Positions 1 through 5,069 of a DNA stretch of 6,993 bases are shown here, one piece after another. A program made the translations under genes and the position numbers. Origin of the DNA: JALZAH01 sp051000755 (GTDB lineage Bacteria; Actinomycetota; Acidimicrobiia; Acidimicrobiales; Palsa-688); the NCBI GenBank assembly GCA_051000755.1, contig JBPCNZ010000103.1, positions 1 to 6,993 of the forward strand, given 5' to 3'. The notes below the pieces were generated by a model. It ran no database searches, was not told where the DNA came from, and saw only the letters and a list, made by a program, of their open reading frames with translations. How positions within the stretch are numbered: position 1 is the stretch's first letter; each line of letters begins with the position of its first letter.

Positions 1-39
1 TGGCGGCTGCTCGATTGACGAGTGGGCGCAACGCCGCCG

Positions 40-72
40 GTCCTCACTCAGTCCTCAGCCAGTCCTCAGAAC
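40..72. repeat. three 11-bp-phased direct repeats (GTCCTCA)
   Basis: GTCCTCA occurs at 40-46, 51-57 and 62-68, exactly 11 bp apart. The second and third copies share the longer AGTCCTCAG (50-58, 61-69). Spacing of about one helical turn is typical of direct-repeat operators bound by OmpR/PhoB-type regulators on one face of DNA. That is known of the family; its application here is inference. No gene start in the window lies directly downstream, so any regulated gene would be left of position 1 (minus strand) or not visible. Confidence 0.35.
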
Positions 73-114
73 GGTGAGAACTGACGAGAAGTGGTGCGAA
101 CTGCTGAACGGTGA
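69..114. repeat. short direct repeat GAACGGTGA, two copies
   Basis: GAACGGTGA is present at 69-77 and again at 106-114. A shorter GAACTG appears at 78-83 and 98-103. Together with the phased repeats just upstream, the stretch 40-114 is unusually repetitive for a non-coding spacer. No function can be assigned from sequence. Confidence 0.3.
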
Positions 115-147
115 AAGTGCAGGTCAGAGCAGCTAAAGCCGGGATAC

Positions 148-168
148 AGGCAGGTGGTAGACCTGCCT
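148..168 (-). terminator. hairpin just downstream of the Smr gene
   Basis: AGGCAGGT (148-155) and ACCTGCCT (161-168) form a perfect 8-bp stem with a 5-nt loop. It begins 3 nt beyond the stop codon of the Smr gene, in the direction of that gene's transcription. There is no run of T on the minus strand after the stem, so it is not a canonical intrinsic terminator. It may stabilise the transcript end or act with Rho. Confidence 0.4.
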
Positions 169-171
169 TGC

Positions 172-426
172 TCACTTCCAGCGGAAGTGCACGAAGATCC
201 GGCCGAAGTTCTTGGAGTCCTTCTCCACCCGGGAGTAGAGGGCCTTCACCTCTTTCTGGTCGAGGAATCGCAGCACCCGCTTCTTCAGTTGCCCGCTGCC
301 CTTGCCGGGGATGATCTCGACCATCGACGCCTTGGTGGCCACGGCCTCGGCCATGACCTCCCTCAGGGCCCGATCGATGTCGTCGCCCCGGTTGTAGATG
401 TCGTGGAGGTCAAGCTTGAGCTTCAT
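172..426 (-). CDS. small Smr (MutS2 C-terminal-like) domain protein
   Basis: This 84-aa protein is essentially one Smr domain. It opens with an LDLH motif (residues 5-8), followed by a helix and the core IIPGKGSGQLKK near 38-49, matching the family's (H/T)GxGxGxLr loop. It ends FVHFRW. Smr domains bind and nick branched or structured nucleic acid, and stand-alone actinobacterial versions of this length are commonly annotated as Smr/MutS family proteins. The position often occupied by His before GxG is Pro40 here, so nuclease activity cannot be assumed. The ATG start gives LDLH near the N terminus, as expected for the domain. It lies 22 nt downstream of the acyltransferase gene with no promoter visible between, so co-transcription is likely. 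No strong Shine-Dalgarno sequence is seen. Family assignment is firm; the cellular role is unknown. Confidence 0.85.
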   Translation of the reverse strand: MKLKLDLHDIYNRGDDIDRALREVMAEAVATKASMVEIIPGKGSGQLKKRVLRFLDQKEVKALYSRVEKDSKNFGRIFVHFRWK

Positions 427-448
427 GGCTGCCGTGGCCCTGCGGGGC

Positions 449-1831
449 TCATGCCTTCTCGGCGGCCTTCTTCAAGTCGGCCAGCCCGTCGGCGATGCCA
501 GCCGCCAGCACCTCGAGATCCGGGTTCGTCTCGGCGTCGCCGGTGATCCCGAAGTTGAGGGTGTCGAGGTAGCTGAAGATGGCCACGCCGATGCGAACCT
601 GCCCGGCCAGAGGCACGTAGGGAAACGCCTCGAGCATCTTGGAGCCGGCCGCATACAGCTGCACCCGTGGCCCCGGGACAGTGGTGGTGACCGTGTTCAG
701 GTTGCGCTGGGGGATGCGCATCGCCACCCGAGTGCCGGCGGACAGCAGCGCCGGGGGGGCAAAACCGGCAAGCGACGTGAGGGTCTCACCGGCCACCGCC
801 TGATTCGAGTCTTTGAGATCGCGCAGCTGGGTGGTGACGGCATGGAGGCGCTCCACGGGGTCGTCGATCCCGACAGGCAATTCGGCGAACATGGCGGACA
901 CCCGATTGTCGTAACTGCCTTTCTGAGCCGCCTTGCGCACCGATACGGGCACCAGGCTGCGGACGTGGCGCCCCTCCACGTTCTCCCCCCGGGAGATCAA
1001 CAGTTGCCGGAATCCCTGGGTGATGGCGGCCAGGACCACGTCGTTGAGCGTGCCCCCCAAGGCCTGGCGGACGGCTTTGACCTCGCTGACGTTGCCCCGG
1101 GTCCAGGTGTAGCGGCGGTGGGGGCCGATCGGTCCGTTCAGCGACGACTCCTCGGTCCGGCGGACCAGGCCCCGCATGCTGGTCAGGCCCTTGCTGGTGG
1201 TGGCGATCTCGGCCAGCAGGCGGCGGGGCCGCATCACCATGGAGCGAGCGCTGCGCAACCCCTCGTACGGGCTCACCACCCGCTCAGCGAGGGACGCACC
1301 GAGGAACTCGGCGGGGCTCAACTCCGGCTCCGGCTTCCATGGCGCCATCTCCCCCCGGGCCGGATCGGGCGACGTATCGAGCACGACGCCGAGCAGATCG
1401 GTGCCCGACACGCCGTCGACCATGGCGTGATGGCTCTTGGAGATCAGGGCCCAGTGCTGGTCCTCGAGGCCCTCCACCATCCACATCTCCCACAGGGGCT
1501 TGGACCGATCGAGCGCCTGGCTCATGATCCGACCGATCAGGTTGCGCAGCTGCTCGTCGCTGCCGGGGGCGGGGAGGGCCGTGTGGCGAACGTGGTACTC
1601 GAGGTTGAAGTGGACGTCGTCCACCCACACCGGCCGGTTGAGCTCGAACGGCACGAACCGCACCTTCTGGCGGTAGCGCGGCACCTGCGACATCTTGGAG
1701 GCGATCATGGCGAGCACGTCGGTGAACTTGGGCGCCGGTCCCTCGAAGATGGCGATCGAGGCGATGTGCATTGGGCTCGAGGCGTCCTCGATGTGCAGGA
1801 ACGACGAATCCAGGGGACTCAGGCGTTGCAT
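449..1831 (-). CDS. wax ester synthase/diacylglycerol O-acyltransferase (WS/DGAT)
   Basis: This 460-aa protein has the usual length of the WS/DGAT (Tgs) family. These enzymes transfer acyl groups from acyl-CoA to diacylglycerol or long-chain alcohols, making storage triacylglycerol or wax esters at the membrane/lipid-body surface. The N terminus (LSPLDSSFL) is the family signature. A PLW motif lies at 112-114, and the catalytic HHxxxDG motif is intact (His134, His135, Asp139, Gly140). The C-terminal half carries the conserved ND pair (Asn263, Asp264) and SLVPVSVR near 292-299. The ATG is preceded by GGAGG at 1837-1841 with a 5-nt spacer, which fixes the start. It follows the mft operon on the same strand after a 123-bp gap, and probably has its own promoter or is read through. 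No symbol is given because actinomycetes carry many paralogues and substrate preference cannot be read from sequence. Confidence 0.95.
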   Translation of the reverse strand: MQRLSPLDSSFLHIEDASSPMHIASIAIFEGPAPKFTDVLAMIASKMSQVPRYRQKVRFVPFELNRPVWVDDVHFNLEYHVRHTALPAPGSDEQLRNLIGRIMSQALDRSKPLWEMWMVEGLEDQHWALISKSHHAMVDGVSGTDLLGVVLDTSPDPARGEMAPWKPEPELSPAEFLGASLAERVVSPYEGLRSARSMVMRPRRLLAEIATTSKGLTSMRGLVRRTEESSLNGPIGPHRRYTWTRGNVSEVKAVRQALGGTLNDVVLAAITQGFRQLLISRGENVEGRHVRSLVPVSVRKAAQKGSYDNRVSAMFAELPVGIDDPVERLHAVTTQLRDLKDSNQAVAGETLTSLAGFAPPALLSAGTRVAMRIPQRNLNTVTTTVPGPRVQLYAAGSKMLEAFPYVPLAGQVRIGVAIFSYLDTLNFGITGDAETNPDLEVLAAGIADGLADLKKAAEKA

Positions 1832-1836
1832 GGAAA

Positions 1837-1841
1837 CCTCC
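1837..1841 (-). promoter_or_regulatory. ribosome binding site of the WS/DGAT gene
   Basis: GGAGG on the minus strand sits 5 nt upstream of the ATG at 1831. It is one of the few clear Shine-Dalgarno sequences on this strand, and it supports independent translation of the acyltransferase rather than coupling to the upstream SDR. Confidence 0.65.
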
Positions 1842-1872
1842 GGCTCAGTGTGTCTCCCGCCACTCCACCGTA

Positions 1873-1888
1873 CCGGCCTCTGGGCCGG
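1873..1888. repeat. GC-rich inverted repeat in the SDR-acyltransferase gap
   Basis: CCGGCC (1873-1878) and GGCCGG (1883-1888) form a perfect 6-bp stem with a 4-nt loop, lying in the leader region of the acyltransferase gene. No T-run follows on either strand. It could be an RNA hairpin or a protein site; short GC palindromes also arise by chance at this base composition. Confidence 0.3.
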
Positions 1889-1915
1889 CCTGGAACGGCA
1901 CCGCTAGCGTGGCCC

Positions 1916-1951
1916 AAAAAGGACTCCGGGAGGCGGTGTGTCCGACCCGAG
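1916..1951 (-). terminator. possible intrinsic terminator of the mft operon
   Basis: Downstream of the SDR stop codon, CTC(C)GGG (1924-1930) can pair with CCCGAG (1946-1951), giving a 6-bp GC-rich stem with one bulged base. On the minus strand it is followed, after 3 nt, by five T residues (1920-1916). The loop is long (15 nt) and the stem imperfect, so confidence is modest. A terminator here would separate the mft operon from the acyltransferase/Smr pair. Confidence 0.35.
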
Positions 1952-1954
1952 GGT

Positions 1955-2779
1955 TCAGTGGGCGGTCATACCGGCGTCGACGGGCAGGACGGCCCCGGTG
2001 ATCCCGCTGCTGTCGGGACCGCACAACCAGGCCAGCAGCGCGGCGGGCTCCTCCGGGTCGAGCAGGCGGGGGAGGAGGTGGTGGGTAGCGAACTCGGCCG
2101 TGCCGTCCAGCCCGTAGACGGCGGCGCTGGCGTCGAGCATGGCGGTGGCGGTCGAACCGGGGGCGACCACGTTGGCGGTGATGCCCGAGGGAGCGAGCTC
2201 CGCGGCCAGGGCCCGCACCAGGCCGATGACTCCGTGCTTGGCTGCGCAGTAGGCGGAGAGGAGAGGCAGCCCCAGGGTGCCGCCGGTCGAGGCCACCGCC
2301 ACGAAGCGCCCCTGGCGGGGTTCGGTCCGTTCCAGCATCACGGGGATGGCCGCCCGGGCCAGGCGCCACACTCCCTCGAGGTTCACGCCGACCATGGTGG
2401 CCCACTCGTCGTCGCTGACCTTCCAGGCCTCGCGGCCCCCGGCGATGGCTCCGGCCACGGCCACGGTCGCGTCGAGACCGCCGAAGCGGTCCCGGGCCGT
2501 TGCCGCCGCCGCGTCCAGGGCGGGCTGGTCGCGGACGTCGGCGGGGATGGCGATGGCCCGTTCGGAACCGCCGCAGGCATCGACGGTCGACCGCAGGTCC
2601 TCGGCGGTCCCCAGCCCGTACGGCAGATGGGGGTCGTCGTGGCAGAGGTCGACGAGTGCGAGGCGCCATCCGGCTCCGGCCAGGCGGCGGGCGGTGGCTG
2701 CTCCCATGCCCCGGGCCGCGCCGGTGATCAGGGCCACCCGGTCCCTCCCATCGTCGCCCCCTACGGTCGCGACGGTCAC
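1955..2779 (-). CDS. SDR oxidoreductase, mycofactocin-associated
   Basis: The predicted product is a 274-aa NAD(P)-dependent short-chain dehydrogenase. The Rossmann motif TGAARGMG is at 19-26, an acidic residue that suggests NAD preference at Asp44, and the catalytic tetrad is intact: Asn133, Ser164, Tyr177, Lys181 (YxxxK). Between strand 2 and the DVRD motif (81-84) there is an extended loop (about 45-75, with PHLPYGLGTAEDL). Such a lengthened loop is typical of SDRs that occur with mycofactocin and hold their nicotinamide cofactor tightly. The usual NNAG motif reads VAVAG. The GTG start overlaps the mftE stop in GTGA (4-nt overlap), a standard coupling arrangement, and gives a normal N terminus. 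Being last in the mft operon, it is probably a mycofactocin-using alcohol or hydroxy-compound dehydrogenase. The substrate cannot be inferred. Confidence 0.9.
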   Translation of the reverse strand: MTVATVGGDDGRDRVALITGAARGMGAATARRLAGAGWRLALVDLCHDDPHLPYGLGTAEDLRSTVDACGGSERAIAIPADVRDQPALDAAAATARDRFGGLDATVAVAGAIAGGREAWKVSDDEWATMVGVNLEGVWRLARAAIPVMLERTEPRQGRFVAVASTGGTLGLPLLSAYCAAKHGVIGLVRALAAELAPSGITANVVAPGSTATAMLDASAAVYGLDGTAEFATHHLLPRLLDPEEPAALLAWLCGPDSSGITGAVLPVDAGMTAH

Positions 2780-3465
2780 GGCCAGCCCGCCACGCTGGCG
2801 GCCAGATCTGAGCTCCAGTGGTCCAGCAGCCGGTGCCCGTCGTCGGCCGAGGCGGTGGTCGGGTCGCCGAGGACGCCGTTGGCGGAGACGGCGGCCACCC
2901 CGCCGGTCCGCAGGACGGTGGCCAGTTCCCGCACCGCGGTGGTGACGCCCGGTTCCATCCTCCCGGTGCGTACCGAGTCGGGGCGGAGGGCCAACACGAG
3001 CGAGGTCTCGACCCAGCCGGCGTGGGCGTCGAAGCGGGCGGCATCGTCGGGGAGAGGGCGTGGCGACCACATCCGGACGGCCCGGCCCTCGCCCGTCAAC
3101 GTGGCGACGGCGGCCGCCAGCGGTTCGGCGTTGCCGCCGTGGCCCGACACGATGAGTAGGCCGGCGAAGGCGTCGGCGGACCGCCCCAGCTCGATGATGA
3201 GCTGGGCGAGGGCGTCCTGGCCGATCGACAGGGTGCCGGGGAAGCCGGCGTGCTCGCCGCTCGACCCGTAGGGGACGGCCGGGGCGACGACCGCATCGGG
3301 GCGGGCCTGGGCCAGTCGCCCGGCCAGGGCGGTGGCCACCTCGGTGTCGGTCGAGAGGGGCAGGTGAGGGCCGTGCTGCTCGGTGGAGCCGACCGGGAGC
3401 ACCAGCAATGTGGTGGCCGACCGCTCCGCGACCTCCGCCCAGGTGAGCGAACCCAGGCTGGTCAC
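2776..3465 (-). CDS. mftE: MftE, mycofactocin precursor peptidase (creatininase family)
   Basis: This 229-aa creatininase-family metal hydrolase has the family's metal-binding pattern: VGSTEQHGPHLP with Glu29 and His31, Asp40, SGHGGN with His109, and HAGWVET with Glu153. The loop SSGEHAGFPGT (68-78) is also typical. In the known pathway MftE cleaves the MftC-modified MftA to release the cross-linked Val-Tyr product (AHDP). The GTG start at 3465 lies 5 nt after the mftC stop; a CTG at 3474 overlapping that stop is a less likely alternative. There is no clear Shine-Dalgarno sequence, so translation is probably coupled to mftC. In most described clusters mftD lies between mftC and mftE, but here it is absent. 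Assignment rests on family motifs plus direct mftABC context; without that context it could have been called a generic creatininase. Confidence 0.93.
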   Translation of the reverse strand: MTSLGSLTWAEVAERSATTLLVLPVGSTEQHGPHLPLSTDTEVATALAGRLAQARPDAVVAPAVPYGSSGEHAGFPGTLSIGQDALAQLIIELGRSADAFAGLLIVSGHGGNAEPLAAAVATLTGEGRAVRMWSPRPLPDDAARFDAHAGWVETSLVLALRPDSVRTGRMEPGVTTAVRELATVLRTGGVAAVSANGVLGDPTTASADDGHRLLDHWSSDLAASVAGWP

Positions 3466-3470
3466 GACAG

Positions 3471-4574
3471 TCAGCGCCGGCGGGCGAGCAGTTTCACGGG
3501 CACCGAGTGGCCCACGCCCGGGGAGGGGGCGGTGCCGGCGCCCACGCCGGCCAGAGCCTCGGCGCCGAAGCCCTTGACGCACTCGGGGTCGGGGCCGTCG
3601 AGTGGGATCCCCGTGAAGAACTTGGCGGCCATGCAGCCGCCCTGGCACGCATCGTAGGAACCGCAGGAGGCGCACGCCCCCGCCGATGCGGGCTTGCGCA
3701 GCTCCTCGAACAGCTCGGAGCTGGTCCACACCCGGGCGAACCCGCCCGGGTCGCGCACGCTGCCGGCGCGGAACTCGTCGTGGAGGACGAACGGGCAGGC
3801 GTAGACGTCGCCGACCGGGTCGATAAGGCACACCACCCGGCCCGCGCCGCACAGGTTGAGGCCGGGCAGGGCCTCCCCCAGGGCGGAAAGGTGGAAGAAC
3901 GAGTCGCCCGTCAGCGTGTCGGGGTGGTCCAGCAGCCAGCGGTACAGCGTGATCTGTTGCTCGTCGGTGGGGTGGAGCTGGTGCCAGGTGTCGGCGCCCC
4001 GGCCCGAAGGTCGCAGCCGGGTCAGGCGCAGCTGGGCCCCGTAGGCCTCGGCGATGGCCTTGAAGCCGTCGAGCTGGTCGATGTTGTCGCGGGTCATGAC
4101 CACGCTGATCTTGAACGGTCCGAAGTTGGCCGAAGCCAGGTGGTCCATGGCTCGCCGGGCCGAGGCGAACGACCCGCCGCCCCGCAGCGCGTCGTTGGTG
4201 GCGGCGTCGGCCCCGTCGATGGAGATCTGCACGTCGAGATAGTCCGTGGCCGCCAGACGGCGGGCGCGGGCGGCATTGATGGTGGAGCCGTTGGTGGAGA
4301 ACTTGACCCCCACACCGTGGCTGATGGCATAGTCCACGATCTCGTAGAAGTCCGAGCGGATCGTCGGCTCGCCGCCCCCGATGTTGACGTAGAAGACCTG
4401 CATCGCCTTCATCTCGTCGACGACGCCCATGGCCTCGGCGGTGGTGAGCTCGTTGGGGTCACGCCGACCCGACGACGACAGGCAGTGGATGCACGCCAGG
4501 TTGCACCCGTAGGTCAGCTCCCAGGTCAGACAGATGGGGGCGTCCAGACCGGACTTGAGGTCATCGGTCAACAT
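3471..4574 (-). CDS. mftC: MftC, radical SAM/SPASM mycofactocin maturase
   Basis: This 367-aa radical SAM enzyme coordinates its catalytic 4Fe-4S cluster through Cys24, Cys28 and Cys31 (CNLACIHC, the CxxxCxxC motif), and has the SAM-binding GGGEP at 66-70. The C-terminal SPASM domain is complete: Cys242, Cys249, Gly255-x4-Cys260, then Cys301-x2-Cys304-x5-Cys310-x3-Cys314 and Cys332, enough for two auxiliary clusters. MftC is known to oxidatively decarboxylate the C-terminal Tyr of MftA and form a carbon-carbon bond to the neighbouring Val. The ATG at 4574 is chosen because GGGAG lies 6 nt upstream (4581-4585) and because family members begin shortly before the CxxxCxxC motif. The first 14 nt overlap the end of mftB, implying coupling. 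The last ~30 residues after Cys332 are Gly/Ala/Pro-rich and poorly conserved. Confidence 0.97.
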   Translation of the reverse strand: MLTDDLKSGLDAPICLTWELTYGCNLACIHCLSSSGRRDPNELTTAEAMGVVDEMKAMQVFYVNIGGGEPTIRSDFYEIVDYAISHGVGVKFSTNGSTINAARARRLAATDYLDVQISIDGADAATNDALRGGGSFASARRAMDHLASANFGPFKISVVMTRDNIDQLDGFKAIAEAYGAQLRLTRLRPSGRGADTWHQLHPTDEQQITLYRWLLDHPDTLTGDSFFHLSALGEALPGLNLCGAGRVVCLIDPVGDVYACPFVLHDEFRAGSVRDPGGFARVWTSSELFEELRKPASAGACASCGSYDACQGGCMAAKFFTGIPLDGPDPECVKGFGAEALAGVGAGTAPSPGVGHSVPVKLLARRR

Positions 4575-4887
4575 CGTGGTCTCCCGGCTCGAGGGGGTGG
4601 ATGAAGTGGGACTCTGCCAGGTCGGCAAGGGCTTTGAGGAATGATCCTCGACGGCTCGGCGGCACCAAGGCGGCGACGGCTTCGGCCGCCGAGGCGTGAT
4701 CCCCCAGACCCTTGACCACATCGACGAGGAGCGGGGAACGCAGGAACGTCAGACGCCGGCTGTCGTAGTGATAGGCCAGAGCGCCGAACGGCTCGGGGCG
4801 CAGCGCCACCCTGGGGTGGAGGCGGTAGTGCTGCGCAGGATCCCAGGCCGATGTCGCCACGGGAGGAGTGATCAGTAGACCCCGCAC
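4561..4887 (-). CDS. mftB: MftB, mycofactocin RRE peptide chaperone
   Basis: This small protein (108 aa from the GTG at 4887) has the MftB hallmark LHPRVALRPEPFGALAYH at 23-40, followed by the small helical part of a PqqD-like RiPP recognition element (RRE). MftB binds MftA and delivers it to MftC. It sits between mftA and mftC and overlaps both. The start is uncertain. GTG at 4887 lies within the last codons of mftA (16-nt overlap with mftA). A second in-frame GTG at 4860 gives 99 aa and begins 11 nt after the mftA stop. Neither has a good Shine-Dalgarno sequence, so translation probably depends on ribosomes finishing mftA. The 99-aa form is closer to the length I recall for mycobacterial homologues. 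Identity is secure from motif and context; only the N terminus is open. Confidence 0.92.
   Translation of the reverse strand: MRGLLITPPVATSAWDPAQHYRLHPRVALRPEPFGALAYHYDSRRLTFLRSPLLVDVVKGLGDHASAAEAVAALVPPSRRGSFLKALADLAESHFIHPLEPGDHDVDR
4581..4585 (-). promoter_or_regulatory. ribosome binding site of mftC
   Basis: GGGAG on the minus strand, inside the end of mftB, lies 6 nt before the mftC ATG. It decides the mftC start over upstream in-frame alternatives that would run deep into mftB. Confidence 0.6.
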
Positions 4888-4991
4888 ATCCCGTCGATGG
4901 AGATCTCCTCGACGAGCAGTTCCTCTTCGACTCCGGCGTCGTCGTTTGTCTCGTCGACCGCCGGCTCGTTGTGCGTGGTGCTTGGCTCCAT
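4872..4991 (-). CDS. mftA: MftA, mycofactocin precursor peptide
   Basis: This 39-aa peptide ends in ISIDGMCGVY, the invariant C terminus of mycofactocin precursors. The final Val38-Tyr39 becomes the cofactor core after MftC action and is released by MftE. The rest is a leader rich in Glu and Asp (EEELLVEE at 22-29), suited to binding MftB. The ATG at 4991 gives a normal size, slightly longer than the ~30 residues of mycobacterial MftA. No usable Shine-Dalgarno sequence precedes it; instead a -10-like TATATT ends 7 nt upstream, suggesting a leaderless mRNA. The frame stays open far upstream, antisense to lpdA, so automatic gene callers could merge or miss it. It is the first gene of the mftABCE-SDR operon, and the mftB start codon may lie inside its conserved 3' end. 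Confidence 0.96.
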   Translation of the reverse strand: MEPSTTHNEPAVDETNDDAGVEEELLVEEISIDGMCGVY

Positions 4992-4998
4992 GACCTTC

Positions 4999-5004
4999 AA
5001 TATA
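4999..5004 (-). promoter_or_regulatory. -10 element of a leaderless mftA promoter
   Basis: On the minus strand TATATT (TANNNT form) is followed by exactly 7 nt and then the mftA ATG. In actinobacteria this spacing places transcription initiation at the A of the start codon. No convincing -35 hexamer is found 16-18 nt further upstream (only weak CGTCAC-like sequence), which is common for such promoters. It also falls in the most AT-rich patch of the region. Confidence 0.6.
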
Positions 5005-5041
5005 CGCCGCCTGCCTCTGCGGTGACGGCCTCCTGCCGAAG

Positions 5042-5047
5042 TAGGAT
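5042..5047 (+). promoter_or_regulatory. candidate -10 element of the lpdA promoter
   Basis: TAGGAT (TANNNT form) on the plus strand would start transcription near 5054-5055, leaving a short leader that contains the strong ribosome site at 5061. GTGACG at 5022-5027 resembles a -35 element, but the 14-nt spacer is too short to be convincing. The site is about 40 bp from the oppositely facing mftA promoter. Confidence 0.4.
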
Positions 5048-5060
5048 CGACGCCGTTCAC

Positions 5061-5069
5061 AAGGAGGTG
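5061..5069 (+). promoter_or_regulatory. perfect 9-nt Shine-Dalgarno sequence of lpdA
   Basis: AAGGAGGTG is complementary over nine bases to the conserved 3' end of bacterial 16S rRNA. It contains the GTG at 5067, so that codon is unlikely to be the true start. Eight nucleotides after GGAGG (5063-5067) lies ACG (5076), at the ideal position for initiation. Confidence 0.75.

Noticed and set aside
1867..1895. Promoter for the acyltransferase gene: TACGGT (1867-1872, minus) with TTCCAG 17 nt upstream
   Set aside because: The -10 hexamer fits TANNNT, but the -35 shares little with consensus and such matches are common by chance. I do not list it as a feature.
398..3271. 957-codon open frame on the plus strand covering the acyltransferase, SDR and mftE genes
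   Set aside because: It is antisense to three genes with intact catalytic motifs. Its translation is low-complexity Gly/Pro/Arg/His-rich with no recognisable domain, and long antisense frames are expected at this GC content.
4899..4908. Perfect 10-bp palindrome GGAGATCTCC inside mftA
   Set aside because: It lies within codons of the conserved EISI segment and is explained by coding constraint; no regulatory role is indicated.
4971..5066. Upstream GTG starts (4971, 5022) for lpdA
   Set aside because: They would add an unconserved N-terminal extension, overlap mftA or precede the likely promoter, and lie upstream of the perfect Shine-Dalgarno sequence at 5061.
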